Shown: one piece after another, positions 44,111 to 55,677 of the stretch
How the letters are laid out: every line of letters starts with the position of its first letter
Numbering within the stretch: the first letter of the stretch is position 1
NCBI GenBank assembly: GCA_963921795.1
Contig: OY997652.1
Location: 61,387,756 to 61,451,755, forward strand
Reading direction: 5' to 3'
From: Nannobrachium achirus
Taxonomy: Eukaryota > Chordata > Actinopteri > Myctophiformes > Myctophidae
Length of the DNA: 64,000 nucleotides
Program-made: the position numbers and the translations under genes
The notes under the pieces: model-generated
What the model was told of the DNA's origin: nothing
Databases searched by the model: none
Seen by the model: only the letters and a program-made list of their open reading frames with translations

Positions 44111-44188
44111 TCCAACGGTCGGCAATACACTCTCCTACTTTGAAGTAAATTGGTCTGATCTTGAGTTTGACGGTCCTCGAGTTATGCA

Positions 44189-44270
<82 letters not shown>
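44189..44270 (+). repeat. (CA)n microsatellite
   Basis: About 40 CA units. Confidence 0.97.
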
Positions 44271-44513
44271 CATCCTCATTCATTGAGGAGGAAAGGCTGT
44301 AAATGGGATTGCATTGTTTCCTTATGGACAACCTGCACTTCTCTTATCCCTGCCTGAATTGGTCCTGCCCTGCCCTCTAGTGGGTGAAAGTGAGACCGCA
44401 AGCATTTCTAAGTAAAATACAATTTCTTCAGTTCAAAGCCTGCAGTAGCTAGAATGACTCATATATGGGCATAAAAAGTATGTCATGTGACATCACTTCC
44501 TGTACAGGCAGTC

Positions 44514-44540
44514 AGACAGACAGACAGACAGACAGACAGC
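44514..44540 (+). repeat. (CAGA)n microsatellite
   Basis: About six CAGA units. Confidence 0.95.
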
Positions 44541-44889
44541 CATTGACTCCAGCCTAACAATGGCTACTGTCTATGACGGTAGTCCCATATGACATGATGG
44601 ACTGGACTATCTCCATATATAGTGTTCTCCACATCTCCATGTTTAGGCCCTATCGCTCACCCCCTAGGTGGGGTTGGCGATAGGGCCTTTCTGTGTGGAG
44701 TTTGCATGTTCTCCCCGTGTCTCCTAGGGTGATACCCTCACAAAACATGAACAAACTCCCCCCAGAATGACAACAACTAGAATCGTCAGAGAAACGCTGT
44801 GGTTGGCCAGATGGTCAAGAATTGGCGCACGTCACCCTGAGGTCGCATTCCACCCTCAGGTGTCTTACTAGTAGTCAGTAGTAGAGCTT

Positions 44890-45390
44890 GTATCAGCAGT
44901 ATCTACATTGCAGTATACTGTACTTAAATGAACTAAAAGGTTGTCTAGAAGTATAAAACTAGTACACTAGCAGTATATAGATGAGCATACTTACAAGTAT
45001 ATGGTACATATAGATATAGTATACTTAAGTATAACAACTAGTAAACTAGTAGTTTACTGAGGGTATACTAAGAAGTGTACTTAAATGTTTACTACAAGTA
45101 CACTGTTATTAGTATACTTACTTTACTTATTTTTTCATACTTGAAGTATACTATGTTTTGCTAAGTGTAAGTATAAGTATAAGCCAAGTATACTTAAACT
45201 TGTCTTTATACTTTTCAGTATAAGCCAAGGTATACTTAAGAATACTATTGTTAAGTATTATATCTGTTAAGTTTACAAAAACTAAAATTAAAGTATACTG
45301 CCTAATTTTTAGTATAAAAGAAGTATGCTTAAAGTAAACTTTAATAAACTGCTTTTTGGTAAGGGTATGCATACTTTTACTTAAGTAAAA
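44890..45390. repeat. AT-rich array of AAGTATACTT-like motifs
   Basis: AGTATACTTAAGTA-type near-palindromes recur every 20-50 bp on both strands. Structure rather than coding; it may be a hAT-like interior (compare 30700-30850). Confidence 0.65.
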
Positions 45391-45657
45391 CAACTTTTTC
45401 CACCACTGCTTACAATTATAGGGAGGTTTGTTGCACATGCTGGCATTTTGTAAGATTCAATACCTTGAATAAATGAACCCAACATAAGAGTCAGGAAGGG
45501 TGTTTGGAGATTGCTTTGCCAGCTCAGACGGCAGCTCTAAGAAAATGGCTTGTCTGCAGAAAGAGTTTGTTTTCAATTGCGAGTGGTTTTTGAGATGGAC
45601 TTTTGTATTTGTGTTTACATCTTGCTTTTGTTTATTTCACAGAGGAAGCATAAGATA

Positions 45658-45885
45658 TTGTCGTTGTTGGGTGGAATGTCCAAAACCGTTAGTTTGGTAT
45701 TTATCCTTCTAAAAATGATTTAAACTAGTGAAAACAGCAGATCTGCAAGCACACAACGCCTCGCACCGCGTTTTCACTGCTTTTGTGCGACGGCCTTGTA
45801 TGATGAAGCCGGGCTTTGCTTAGCGAAAAAAATTACAAATTTGAAACTTGGAGATACAAGGTTTCTGCCCGACAGTGACGATATG
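45658..45885 (+). mobile_element. Foldback MITE 'TCGTTGTCGGG', degenerate
   Basis: ATATTGTCGTTGTTGGGTGG at the left, TGCCCGACAGTGACGATAT at the right. The hairpin at the centre (45726-45779) has lost most of its right arm. Confidence 0.7.
45726..45779. repeat. Recurrent hairpin module, right arm mostly deleted
   Basis: TAGTGAAAACAGCAGATC left arm; right side jumps to GCGTTTTCACT. Confidence 0.85.
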
Positions 45886-45889
45886 CTTC

Positions 45890-46790
45890 TTCTGTAGTAA
45901 CAAAATGCTATACATCTTTTTTTAATATAATTTATGACTGTACGGATAGGCCTACTGACATTGAAGAAAGAAGTTGAATAAACCAAAGAAAGAAAAATTT
46001 GAGAAGGGTTACAGAAAGAATGGAAAGTGAGGGGAAAAAAAATCAACCCCCAGTATTAATCCTCTCACAGTCATTCCTGCTTCGTCTTCTGCAGTGTAAG
46101 TGTGAGGTCTAGAGAAAAGCTCTGTACATTGTCGCGAGGTAAAACTACGATCATACGATCGTCCCCAGTAGGCCTCTGTCTAACAGGTGACAGGTCTGTC
46201 CCCATTTCTAACTGTCACAACTTGGGATGGTGCTCGTTAATTATTTAGAGCACCTTATCTATCCTGCTTATCGAGCCGGGCTTTTATCAAGCCCTAATAT
46301 TTTGTGGAAAGATATGAGACGACAAATTCAGAACATAACTGGTATCTTTTTTTTATTGGCCAGTTGCTGTGACTGAGTTTGTTGCTGACCACAATCTATG
46401 AAGATGACAACTGACAAGTGTAACAAATATCATTAAAACAATTATTCATTAGTGTGCAATAAGTGTTAAATGGTTTATATTATGGATAGTACTGTAATAA
46501 TGTCTCTTGTCTTGATTGTTAAAACATGACATCATGGGCCGCTATGCTCGATAACAAGCTTGATAAGCCCAAAGCTTATTGATATCGGGTACTCAATGAA
46601 TCTGTTATCGGGTTATCGAGCTACCCTTGTTTAGGGCTCCATCCCTAGTCACAAATGACCCATTCTTAGAAATGTATTTAAGCCTGCAGCGTAAGGTACT
46701 CGTCTGGTATCTAACGAACCTACACCTGCTGCTACCATAGCACACTGATTATGAACCCTATAGTAATCAATGTATATAAACACCATGTTT
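45890..46790. other. Intergenic stretch with a transposon-like inverted repeat
   Basis: TAACTGTCACAACTTGGGATGG and CTCGTTAATTATTTAG near 46210-46250 and the ATCGAGC/GCTCGAT motifs to 46645 (GGGCTCCATCCCTAG) suggest a diverged DNA transposon. No gene. Confidence 0.4.
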
Positions 46791-46814
46791 AATGTCTGCT
46801 ACATTACTTAAATA

Positions 46815-46965
46815 TGTGCCCGCCCATCCGCACACATCTGCTCCCGATCACGTTCACAGCCCATCCTCACACATCTGCTCCCGCTCACGCTCACAGCCCG
46901 TCCTCACACATCAGCTCCCGTTCACACATCAGCTCCCGCTCAGTCCCGCCCGTGTCCGCTTGCTC
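46815..46965 (+). repeat. Short minisatellite (CACATCTGCTCCCG)
   Basis: CACACATCTGCTCCCG-C-TCACG-TCACAGCCC repeats about four times with a period near 30 bp, degrading to CACATCAGCTCCCG. Confidence 0.7.
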
Positions 46966-47039
46966 CGTCCGGAGGCGGACAGTCCGATCAGCGGCTGTCT
47001 CTCTTCAATTGATGCACAAATCTTTGTTTTACTATTGAG

Positions 47040-47890
47040 AGAAGTAAACCCAAATCAGGGAATATTCCCCTAGTTGATAATGATAACTCTGTGATACTTT
47101 TCTTTAAATGCAAAAATGCAAATAATCAATTTATTATAGGTATGCAAGATAGCTTTTAGCACGGTAGTCTGGTAAAAGTTGTACAAAATCATAAAATTGT
47201 CTCGAATATATACAATGCCAGATTAATAATTCGATTGCAAAGACTAGACAATAAATTAGACAATAATGTACCATAACAACTTTGTTTAAAAAAAATAATT
47301 GTCCTTTAAAGGGATATTACACTTTCAAACATGTTTGGGGTAATTATAATGTCTACTCAGGAACATAGGCTTGGGTTACCATGATATCAATCTTATTTGA
47401 TACCACAGTTTGTTTCTTCCTTTCTGCAGTAGGTAATCTGCCACTAATAATGTGTCAGTAAGACTCACACACAACAGCATTAAGTTACCTTATATGTTCT
47501 GCAACACGACTGTTAACCAGTAGTCAAACCTGACGCACACTTTCTGTAATGGGTACATTTCTGTAAATATATTTGCATTGCATAATACATTAAAACAAAA
47601 AACAAAAAATAAAATAAAAAATGCTGGGCCTCGACCAGACCCGATGCACGCTTTTCGCGAAACGGTGCGAAACGTTCGGAATCTGATTGTTGACATCAGG
47701 CTGTTCCGGCGGAAATCGGCGCAATCGCTGACTCATTGTGACATCACTTCATAAAAGACTCACGTACGCCACATGAGTCAACAAAAAATGCCATGGTTAC
47801 GTATTGAATGTCATCAGTATGACGTGTTCTGATGTCACAGATCTATCTGCTGACATCTGCGTATTCTGCTTAAAGAAGAAACAAACAAAA
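47040..47890. other. Intergenic stretch, nothing recognised
   Basis: AT-rich. Short repeats of the tail sequence CGCCACATGAGTCAACAAAAAA at 47768 recur near 48820. Confidence 0.5.
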
Positions 47891-49120
47891 AACTACAGAG
47901 ATATTCATATATGGGCATAAAATAACACATACAGACAGATACAGAGATCTATATGGGTATAAAATGGACACAGATAGACATATATCTCCATATGGGCATT
48001 CTGACATCACTTCTGATGACTCATTCTGACATCACTCCTGTACTTTGCACTCTACAGAGATCGCTTAACAACCGGAGGGGCATCATTCCCCATGGGTGGC
48101 AAAGCAAGCAGGCTGCGTATTATTGCTCAAGATGAAGACAGACAGATACAGAGATATCCATACAGTATATGGGCATAAAATGGAGGCAGACAGAAATATA
48201 TCTCCATATATGGGCATAAATGGACACATGGAAACAGATAAATCGGGTTTGCGTTAAAGGGTGGGGCATTCATTCCCTATTTACATTGTTCCCGATTAGG
48301 CCGGTCCCCGACTAGAGATGGCAGAGATCTCCATATATGGGCATAAAAGGGACACAGACAGACAGATACAGAGGTCTCCATATGGGCATAAAATGGACGC
48401 ATACAGACAGATATCTCCATATATGGGAATCTCCATATATGGGCATAAATGGACAAAGGGAAACAGATGGTCAAAACGGGTCCTATGACAACAGGTATAA
48501 TGGGGTTTGCATTAAAGGGGGAACCAGCACTGTGTCTGCAACACAGTCGGAGGCACAGGCAGATACAGAGATCTCCATAATGGGCATAAAGGGACACAAA
48601 CAGATACAGAGATCTCCATATATGGGCATAAAATGGATGCAGACAGATACATATATCTCCATAGCATAAATGGACACAGGCAAACAGATGGTCAAAACGG
48701 GTCCTACAGAGATCTCCATATATGGGCATAAAATGGACGCAGGCAGACAGATAACTCCATATATGGGCATAAATGGACACAGGCAAACAGTTGCTTCATA
48801 AAAGGCTCTGACATCATGTACGCCACATGAGTCAACAAAAAATGCCATGGTTACGTATTGAATGTCATCAGTATGATGTGTTCTGATGTTCATATATGGG
48901 CATAAATGGACACAGGCAAACATATTGTCAAAACGGCGCTTATGACAACATAATAGCCGTTAAAGGGTAGGGCATTCACATAGATCTCCATATATGGGCA
49001 TAAAATGGACGTAGACAGACCGATATCTCCATATATGGGCATAAATGGATACACGCAAACAGATGGTCAAAACAGATCCTATGACAACAGGTATAATGGG
49101 GTTAAAGGGCGGGGAATTTA
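47890..49120 (+). repeat. Complex satellite-like array (CTCCATATATGGGCATAAA)
   Basis: CTCCATATATGGGCATAAA, containing the palindrome CCATATATGG, recurs about a dozen times with irregular spacing, separated by variants of GGACACAGGCAAACAGATGG and TCAAAACGGGTCCTATGAC. Confidence 0.8.
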
Positions 49121-49407
49121 GATTGTTCCCGAGTTGGCCATGTCGCCATGTCGCCGGCCAAGCTTCTAGTGATGATAATTTTGCATAGCACTGTGTTAAT
49201 TTGTCTGTCATTTTAATGTTTTTTTTATGAATTGAGTAGAAAAGGTCCCCAACAAGACATTGAGCTTTCTTGTGGTTTAACCCATTTACTGTAGACATGA
49301 GGATGGTTCTTGTTCCAGGGACCCCCCGAATCAAAGATTTGGGTTATAAAAGTTCTCTTTAAATACATATATATTCAGCGATTTGCAAAAAAAACTGATG
49401 GATTTTC

Positions 49408-49496
49408 CAAAAATAGCAGATCTACAGGCTCATAGTGCAGCACTCAGTGCCTAACTGTGAGCTTGAAGATCTATCGCGCTGTGAGCTTGTAGATCT
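49408..49496. repeat. Recurrent hairpin module with duplicated right arm
   Basis: AAAAATAGCAGATCTACAGG; right arms GTGAGCTTGAAGATCTA and GTGAGCTTGTAGATCTA in tandem. Confidence 0.82.
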
Positions 49497-49796
49497 ATGA
49501 ACTATACTGTCCTGTACTTTTTCCTGTGCAAACTTCTATAATAAAGTATTCAAATCAACCAGTTGCTGTCATGCTGCTAGTGATGAAATGGAACAAATAT
49601 TGACCCAAACATTTACTGGACTCCTTTCCATGCTTTCACCTCTGGACTTTGGGTAGACAACAACACGCGCGCAATTACAATTTAGAGCAGTGGTACCCAA
49701 AGGGTGGTCTGGGGTCCCGCATGTGGTCCTTTAGGAAGTTCCAGGGGGTCCACAGCAAAACAAGGAAAAGTTTTACGACTTTAACCCTATTTTTGT

Positions 49797-49876
49797 TTGA
49801 AAATAGCCGATCTACAAGATCACAACACATTATACCAATACAGCCCATTTTGAACTTGTAGATCAGATATTTTTGA
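49797..49876. repeat. Recurrent hairpin module, decayed
   Basis: GAAAATAGCCGATCTACAAG and AACTTGTAGATCAGATATTTT. Confidence 0.82.
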
Positions 49877-49970
49877 AACATTTTGTTAAATCTTGAAACA
49901 TCTTCCCTGGCAGAAAATATTTTCAGGTATGGGTCTGCAGAATGCATGTCAATTTGGGGGTCCTTGACAG

Positions 49971-50262
49971 GTACAGTCAGACATCAAGGCAAAAAAGGAT
50001 AATACAATATTTTTATTAGTCATAAATGTAAACAGTGGTACAGTCAGACATTAAGACTAAAATGATAACACAATACTTTATTAGTCATAAATGTAAACAG
50101 AGGTACAGTCAGACATTAAGGCTAAAAGGATAAAACAATACTTTATTAGTCATAAATGTAAACAGAGGTACAGTCAGACATTAACTAAAAGGATAACACA
50201 ATACTTTATTAGTTATAAATTTAAACAAAGGTACAGTCAGACATTAAGGCTAAAAGGTGTTC
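49971..50262 (+). repeat. Minisatellite, ~65-bp unit, 4.4 copies
   Basis: GTACAGTCAGACAT starts units at 49971, 50038, 50103, 50168 and 50231. Each includes ACTTTATTAGTCATAAATGT. Confidence 0.9.
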
Positions 50263-50433
50263 AATATAAAGACATGTTTAACCACCCCGGGCAGGTCGTA
50301 TAAAAAGAGTACATTTTTGGTCAAATAAAAAAACAAATCATAATAATGAATATTATGTACAAAGTGTTTGTTTGTGTAGCGCACATCATCATTGCTGAGA
50401 AGTGATGATGTTTGATACACAAACATACTCTTT

Positions 50434-50435
<2 letters not shown>

Positions 50436-50484
<49 letters not shown>

Positions 50485-50522
50485 TACACGTGCGCGCGTG
50501 TGTGTGTGCGTGTGTGTGTGTG
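50436..50522 (+). repeat. (CA)n then (GT)n microsatellite
   Basis: CA run to about 50480, then CACGTACACGTGCGCGCG and GT units; self-complementary. Confidence 0.93.
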
Positions 50523-51022
50523 CGAGTTGTCTACCCAAAGTCCAGAGGTGAAGGCAAATGTTTGGGTCAATATTTGTTCCATTTCATCACTAGCAGCATG
50601 ACAGCAACTGGTTGATTTGAATACTTTATTATAGAAGTTTGCACAGGAAAAGGTACAGGACAGTATAGTTCATAGATCTACAAGCTCAGTAGTGCAAGAG
50701 TGCAAGAGTACAAGAGAACTTTTATAACCCAAATCTTTGATTCGGGGGGTCCCTGGAACAAGAACCATCCTCATGTCTACAGTAAATGGGTTAAACCACA
50801 ATAAAGTTCAATGTCTTGTTTACATTGGGGTCCTTTTGTACTCAATTCATAAAAACATTAAAATGACAGACAAATAAATACAGTGTTATGCAAAATTATC
50901 ATCATAAAACAAGATTAACATTTACAGTAAAAAGGTCAGGGCCAGGGTAGTTAAGGATATGCTTGGTAGTTTTTAACAGTTTTGAGTTGCAACCGCCTCT
51001 AAGTTAGGGTTAGAGTGTGTGG

Positions 51023-51053
<31 letters not shown>

Positions 51054-51249
51054 TGCGTGCATGTGCGTGTGTGCTTGTTTGCGTGTGTGCGTATTTGGGC
51101 GCGTCTCATTAAAAAAAAAGTGTCCATTGACGACACTTCAAACATTATTGTCCCACTGAACCAACAATAATAATAATAACTAGAAGTTTGTGGCTTTGCA
51201 GGCACTCACAGCTAAATTATGGCCATCTATGGAGATCTGTATCTGTCAG

Positions 51250-51605
51250 TCCTTGCACACTTGCCCACATGTCCCTAGTACCCTGTTGTCCAGGTGCCCA
51301 CCTCTCCAAGTGCCCACATGCCCTTTTCCCGTTGTCTAGTTGCCCACATGTCTCTAGTGCCCAGTTGTCCAGGTGCCCACCTCTTCAAGTGCCCACATGC
51401 CCCTATTGCCCAGTTGTGCAGCTGCCCACGTATCCCTAGTGCCCAGTTGTCCACCTCTCCAAGTGCCCACATCTCCCAAGTGCCCAGTAGTCCAGGTGCC
51501 CACCTTTCCAAGTGCCCACTTGCCCCTATTTCCCAGTTGTCTAGGTGTCCACATGTCCCTAGTTCCCAGTTGTCCAGGTGCCCACCACTCCAAGTGCCCC
51601 CATGT
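51250..51605 (+). repeat. Minisatellite (CCCAGTTGTCCAGGTGCCCA)
   Basis: Units of about 40-65 bp built from CCAGTTGTCCAGGTGCCCAC and CTCTCCAAGTGCCCACATG. They give spurious long frames on both strands (PTSPSAHMP, WALGEVDNW). Not a gene. Confidence 0.88.
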
Positions 51606-51639
51606 CCCTGACACCACCTACAGGCCAAAAAGGCCCTGA

Positions 51640-51890
51640 ATGTGTGGGGCCCCTGGCCCGGCCCTGCACCGCCTACTGTGTGGTGACCCAGTCTGGCCAG
51701 TGCCCCAGTCTAGACCGTGCCCCAGTCCGGCCCTGCACCGCCTACTGTGTGGTGACCCAGTCTGGCCGGTGCCTCAGTCCAGACCGTGCCCCAGTCCGGC
51801 CCTGCACCGCCTACTGTGTGGTGCCCCAGTCCGGCCCTGCACCGCCTACTGTGTGGTGCCCCAGTCCGGCCCTGCACCACCTACAGGCCA
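51640..51890 (+). repeat. Minisatellite (CCGGCCCTGCACCGCCTACT)
   Basis: About five copies of CGGCCCTGCACCGCCTACTG then TGTGGTG with ACCCAGTCTGG or CCCCAGT linkers. The open frames are products of the repeat. Confidence 0.88.
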
Positions 51891-52154
51891 ATATTTGGAG
51901 AATTTGTAAATATTTTGTGATTATGAGAAGTAGTGACACATCTGAAAGTGGAAAAGTAGATATAAGTTATTGATTTTTGTATCATGTTTTTTTGGGGTAA
52001 TAATGGGTGTGGCCACTTCTCCTGGGTCTCTCCTGGACTGCTGTGGGCTGTTCCTCGAGTAATAGGAACATGCCAAGTGCTGTGAAGGAGAGGGGGTTTA
52101 TTTAAATTGTTAATGAGTTTCCACCCAAATTATATTTGTTTAATAGTAACGCAT

Positions 52155-52232
52155 CTTTTTTTGTGATATGTTTGTACCTTGTATGTGTTTATCTGTAAAA
52201 TTTAAAAACCAATAAAAACGATGTAATAATAA
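52155..52232 (+). mobile_element. Short retroinsertion with 14-bp target duplication
   Basis: TAATAGTAACGCAT occurs at 52141-52154 and 52233-52246. The 78-bp insert ends AAAACCAATAAAAACGATG(TAA)n, a 5'-truncated LINE-like tail. Confidence 0.75.
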
Positions 52233-52253
52233 TAATAGTAACGCATTTTTAGT

Positions 52254-52533
52254 ACCGTATTTTCCGGACTATAAGGCGCACTTAAAAGCCTTTAATTTTC
52301 TCAAAAAACTACAGTGCGTCTTATAATCCAGTGCGCCTTATATATGGATCATTCATTGACATTGACATTCCCTTTAGCACAGCTCCATCTGTTGGATGCA
52401 TAACGCAACGGTAGCGTCTATTATGTGCGCCTTATAGTCAGGTGTGCCTTATATATTAAAACAGTTTGAAAATAGACCATTCATTGACAGTGCGCCTTAT
52501 AGTCAGGTGCGCCTTATAGTCCAGAAAATACTG
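52254..52533. mobile_element. Non-autonomous DNA transposon (TACCGTATTTTCCGGACTAT)
   Basis: Inverted ends TACCGTATTTTCCGGACTAT and ATAGTCCAGAAAATACTGTA; interior repeats of GTGCGCCTTATA. A widespread vertebrate MITE type. Confidence 0.8.
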
Positions 52534-52949
52534 TACATGTATAGGTTAATTTTAGGCAATGGGTTATTTTGGAAGTATTTAAAGGAAGTATGTGGAAGTA
52601 TTGTTGCTAATTGGAGCTGTGTCCTGTGGTACAGTCCACTCCTATTTAAAGGAGGCCACAGGAACAGACAAGGTAGTTAGTTGGACCTGCAATGAAGTGA
52701 GTTATGAAAAAAAAAGTATTTGGCTGCAGACCCCCATCTCAAACTATTTTGTTCCAGGGATCCCAATAAGTAAATTAAATAGGCCTATTTGCGTTAAAAT
52801 ATTCACACTGAATTTGGGTCTTGCCTTAACTGTTCTGCTGCTGTTGACAATCCTCACCGTCATTCAAATCGGTGACTACATGACGCCGTTGACAGCGCTC
52901 ACCGTCAATCTTACTGTATTTACAGTAAATGTATTAATACTTACTTAAT

Positions 52950-53450
52950 GTCGCTCCGGTCGCGGCCGCATCGGTAATGTCCGCGATTTGTTTAAAACGC
53001 ACGTTGGGCGTGCACGCGAAGTGAAGCTCCTCCATGTTAAGTCAATGGAGAGGCCCATAAAGAAACTTCATTTAAACAAAATAGCCATTTTGAGCCATTT
53101 TGCACCAGATCTAAATGTAAACAATACACAAGGCAGGGCGCAGACATGTTTCTCTTCCTGGCTCACACTGTCATGTGACTAGATGACGTTGCCGTCAAGT
53201 GATAATCCAAAAAAACAAAAACAACCCCCTTCCAGCCCTTCAAAATAATAGCGGCGGCCGACGGAGGAAACGACGCGGCACCAAGGCAACAAGCAACCTT
53301 CAAATTAAGAGGCACCAGTTGTGTTAAGAGATGCCGAATAGATACACGAAGCTCAGATCTGTTGACAAATGGAAGGTCGCTACCATGATACTTGGAATGT
53401 AGGAGTTGAGGCATTACATTTATTTTGACTCTGTCCCACAGATTAATATT
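52950..53450. other. Intergenic stretch, unassigned repeat-like sequence
   Basis: Includes GTCAATGGAGAGGCCCATAA and a CpG-rich patch CGGTCGCGGCCGCATCGG. No exon recognised. Confidence 0.45.
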
Positions 53451-53452
53451 GT

Positions 53453-53500
53453 AAAAATAGCAGATCTACAAGCTCACAATGCAAGACGTTGTGAGCTTTT
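53453..53500. repeat. Recurrent hairpin module, right arm truncated
   Basis: AAAAATAGCAGATCTACAAG then AACGTTGTGAGCT-like end. Confidence 0.8.
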
Positions 53501-53599
53501 GCACTATGCACTGCTGAGTCAAATCTCAGGAGAGGAGATTCTCCCATACAGTTTGTTCAACACAAATTCTGAAAACTACATTTCCCTGCATTTTTCAAC

Positions 53600-53895
53600 A
53601 CTGCTCCTACAGATTTTGGCCTAAAATCACACAAATTGGATGGCAAATCACAACCTCCGCCCTACTTTCTCACAGGCCCCTCTTCTAGCGCCACCATCAG
53701 GCTGATTTTTACAAAACACATTTTTCAGCACTACTCCTACAGATATTGCCCTAAAGACACGCAAAACGGTACGTCATGTCATCAACATGGATTTCCCATA
53801 TTCCCTCCTACTTCAGGAGTAGCCAATCACTTCTAAAGTTTGTGTATGCGACCTGACGGTCGCTTATCTCCCGAATAGGGAGATTTACTGGTGAT
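53600..53895 (+). mobile_element. Partial 'GCGACC' family repeat
   Basis: TCTTCTAGCGCCACCATCAG, AAAACACATTTTT, CTACAGATATTGCCCTAAA and the terminus GCGACCTGACGGTCGCTTAT match the 3' half of 2988-3835. Confidence 0.65.
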
Positions 53896-53905
53896 ATGCA
53901 TTGTT

Positions 53906-53906
<1 letters not shown>

Positions 53907-53989
<83 letters not shown>
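53907..53989 (+). repeat. (CA)n microsatellite
   Basis: About 40 CA units with one CAAA interruption. Confidence 0.96.
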
Positions 53990-53991
<2 letters not shown>

Positions 53992-54119
53992 CCCCCGTAG
54001 CATGATCTACCTATGCTTATTGTATTATCAAAGCAATACGAACATAAAATAAATTGGTGATACTTGCTAAGCACTGTCAGGTTTACATAAAAAAGGTGGT
54101 ACTCTCACTATTAAGGTAT

Positions 54120-54285
54120 TTTTCCTATAGTGCTCGGAAGAGCACTGCTTCTAGTTTTTTCTTTGATTTCTTTTTCCACTTTTCCCTTGCTTTCCCTTGC
54201 TGCTTTTTTTGCTTTCCTGCTTTTTCTGGCTTGGCCACTTTATCGCTGCTTGCAGCTATATTTATAATTATTATCTGGGCTAAAT
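54120..54285 (+). repeat. Repeat shared with 63740-63890
   Basis: GAAGAGCACTGCTTCTAG, CTTTCCTGCTTTTTCTGGC and TTGGCCACTTTATCG-TGCTTGC occur in the same order near 63748-63875, downstream of the same 'AGCGCCACC' repeat. Confidence 0.75.
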
Positions 54286-54393
54286 GAATTCAGTGAACAC
54301 TGAACAGTCCACAAACTGTGCGAAAGTAAGATAGGCTACACTTTTTCCACACAGCATGTAGCTGTGCCCCATCTAGCTCAGTCGGCCAATTCA

Positions 54394-54818
54394 AAGACTA
54401 GACCAGGATTTCTCAGCCCTACGAGGCATCAACTTCAGTCACAATAAACTACTTCGCTACACACCTAACCAAAGGTCGCTTTACGTTGTTGAACGTCTAT
54501 TCTCCGCGGTGGGCAACCTCTCAGGACCAAACCCACTCTTTAAAATACATTATTTTTGTCATGAAATAAAACGCACCCACTTCGAACCACCGCAGACACA
54601 ACCCGGGAATAAGCGGCGGTCGAGTTGGATGCGTTTTATTTCATGCCAAAAATAATGTATTTTACAGAGTGGGTGGGGTGCTGAGAGGTTTCCCACCGCC
54701 GAGAATAGACTTTCAACAATGCAAAACTACCTTTGGTTTGGTGATTAGTGAAGTAGTTTAGTTTATTTTGAATGAAGTTGAGCCCTCGTAGGGGTACAGA
54801 AATCCTGGTCTAGTCTTA
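54394..54818. repeat. Palindromic foldback element, ~190-bp arms
   Basis: AAGACTAGACCAGGATTTCT at the left and AGAAATCCTGGTCTAGTCTT at the right, imperfectly complementary through ATGAAATAAAACGCA / TGCGTTTTATTTCAT. Centre near 54606. Confidence 0.88.
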
Positions 54819-54902
54819 GAGCCCACCGCCTGACAGAGGAAGCTGATGCTCTGGACCAGAGCTATGTGTGCCACTGACACAGGCATCATCATAGCGTGCA
54901 CG

Positions 54903-54920
54903 CACACGCACGCAAGCACG

Positions 54921-55005
<85 letters not shown>
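54903..55005 (+). repeat. (CA)n microsatellite with CGCA start
   Basis: CGCACGCA units followed by about 42 CA units. Confidence 0.97.
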
Positions 55006-55006
<1 letters not shown>

Positions 55007-55479
55007 ATGTATATGCGATCAGCAGCCATCTTTTTCACCGTCTCAGCAAGTAGGCTGATGCGCGATGGAGTGTTGTCTTTGTTTCTGTCCGTATTTATGT
55101 TCGACACGTGTGGCATAGACGCGTCACCATGAGAACCACAGCTGTCAGTGGACAGGGTGGGACCTAGCCTAGCGGGCCAGCCTCTATCACACACATCGTT
55201 TTACCACCGCCAGGCGGTGGTGTTGTGAGGTATGGTTCCGTCGCCACCGGCTGTTTGCTTAACGGTTTGGACCGCAACGGCGATTACGTCATAGCAGCCG
55301 TTGTCCCGCCTCGCATCGCCGTAGTAGAAACGCGCCGCTTAATTTCCCTACTATATAACCTGCCGACGCTGTTCGACCCAACGGAAGTTCGACCTATGGG
55401 GCAGTCCCCAATTTTTTATCTTTTGTCTCTAATGTATTTAACTTTTGGGCAGCAATATGCATGGCCTACAATTTACAGT

Positions 55480-55600
55480 AGAGTAAAGTTTGATCCCCAG
55501 GGAACCGAATGGGCAGCACTCACCCCTAAAACACACACTGTTGTAGTGCCCTTGAGCAAGGCACTGAACCCCCAACTGCTCCAGCAGAGTTGATCAGTGG
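55480..55600 (+). mobile_element. tRNA-derived SINE fragment
   Basis: GTAGTGCCCTTGAGCAAGGC then ACTGAACCCCCAACTGCTCC is the conserved body of a common teleost tRNA-SINE family. It overlaps a 122-codon frame that is not a gene. Confidence 0.6.
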
Positions 55601-55677
55601 CCAATCCTTTACTGTAGTTAGATTGTAGACTGTTTGTACTGGGCAAACACAATCCTTTGTTTTGCTTAGTCGTGCAA

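Larger units (their letters stand above)
49174..50903. repeat. Large inverted repeat with ~860-bp spacer
   Basis: Left arm 49174-49665 (TGATGATAATTTTGCATAGC ... CTCTGGACTTTGGGTAGACA) is complementary to the right arm 50523-50903 (TGTCTACCCAAAGTCCAGAG ... GCAAAATTATCATCA). The left arm has about 120 bp extra, including a hairpin at 49408-49496. Each arm contains both GGGACCCCCCGAATCAAAGA and its neighbours. Confidence 0.85.

Noticed and set aside
46792..47073. 93-codon His/Ser/Pro frame considered as a small exon
   Set aside because: Encoded by a ~30-bp minisatellite; no splice signals or conservation cues.
48277..48923. Frames of 110-169 codons (YAHIWRSLY-like repeats)
   Set aside because: Products of the CCATATATGGGCATAAA array in several frames and both strands.
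51188..51973. Long overlapping open frames rich in Pro/Ser/Ala/Trp repeats on both strands
   Set aside because: They are translations of two minisatellites; both strands stay open because the unit lacks stops. No start context, splice signals or homology.
55225..55593. 122-codon frame upstream of the chemokine gene
   Set aside because: Ends in a tRNA-SINE body; no recognisable domain, and it does not splice to the chemokine exons.
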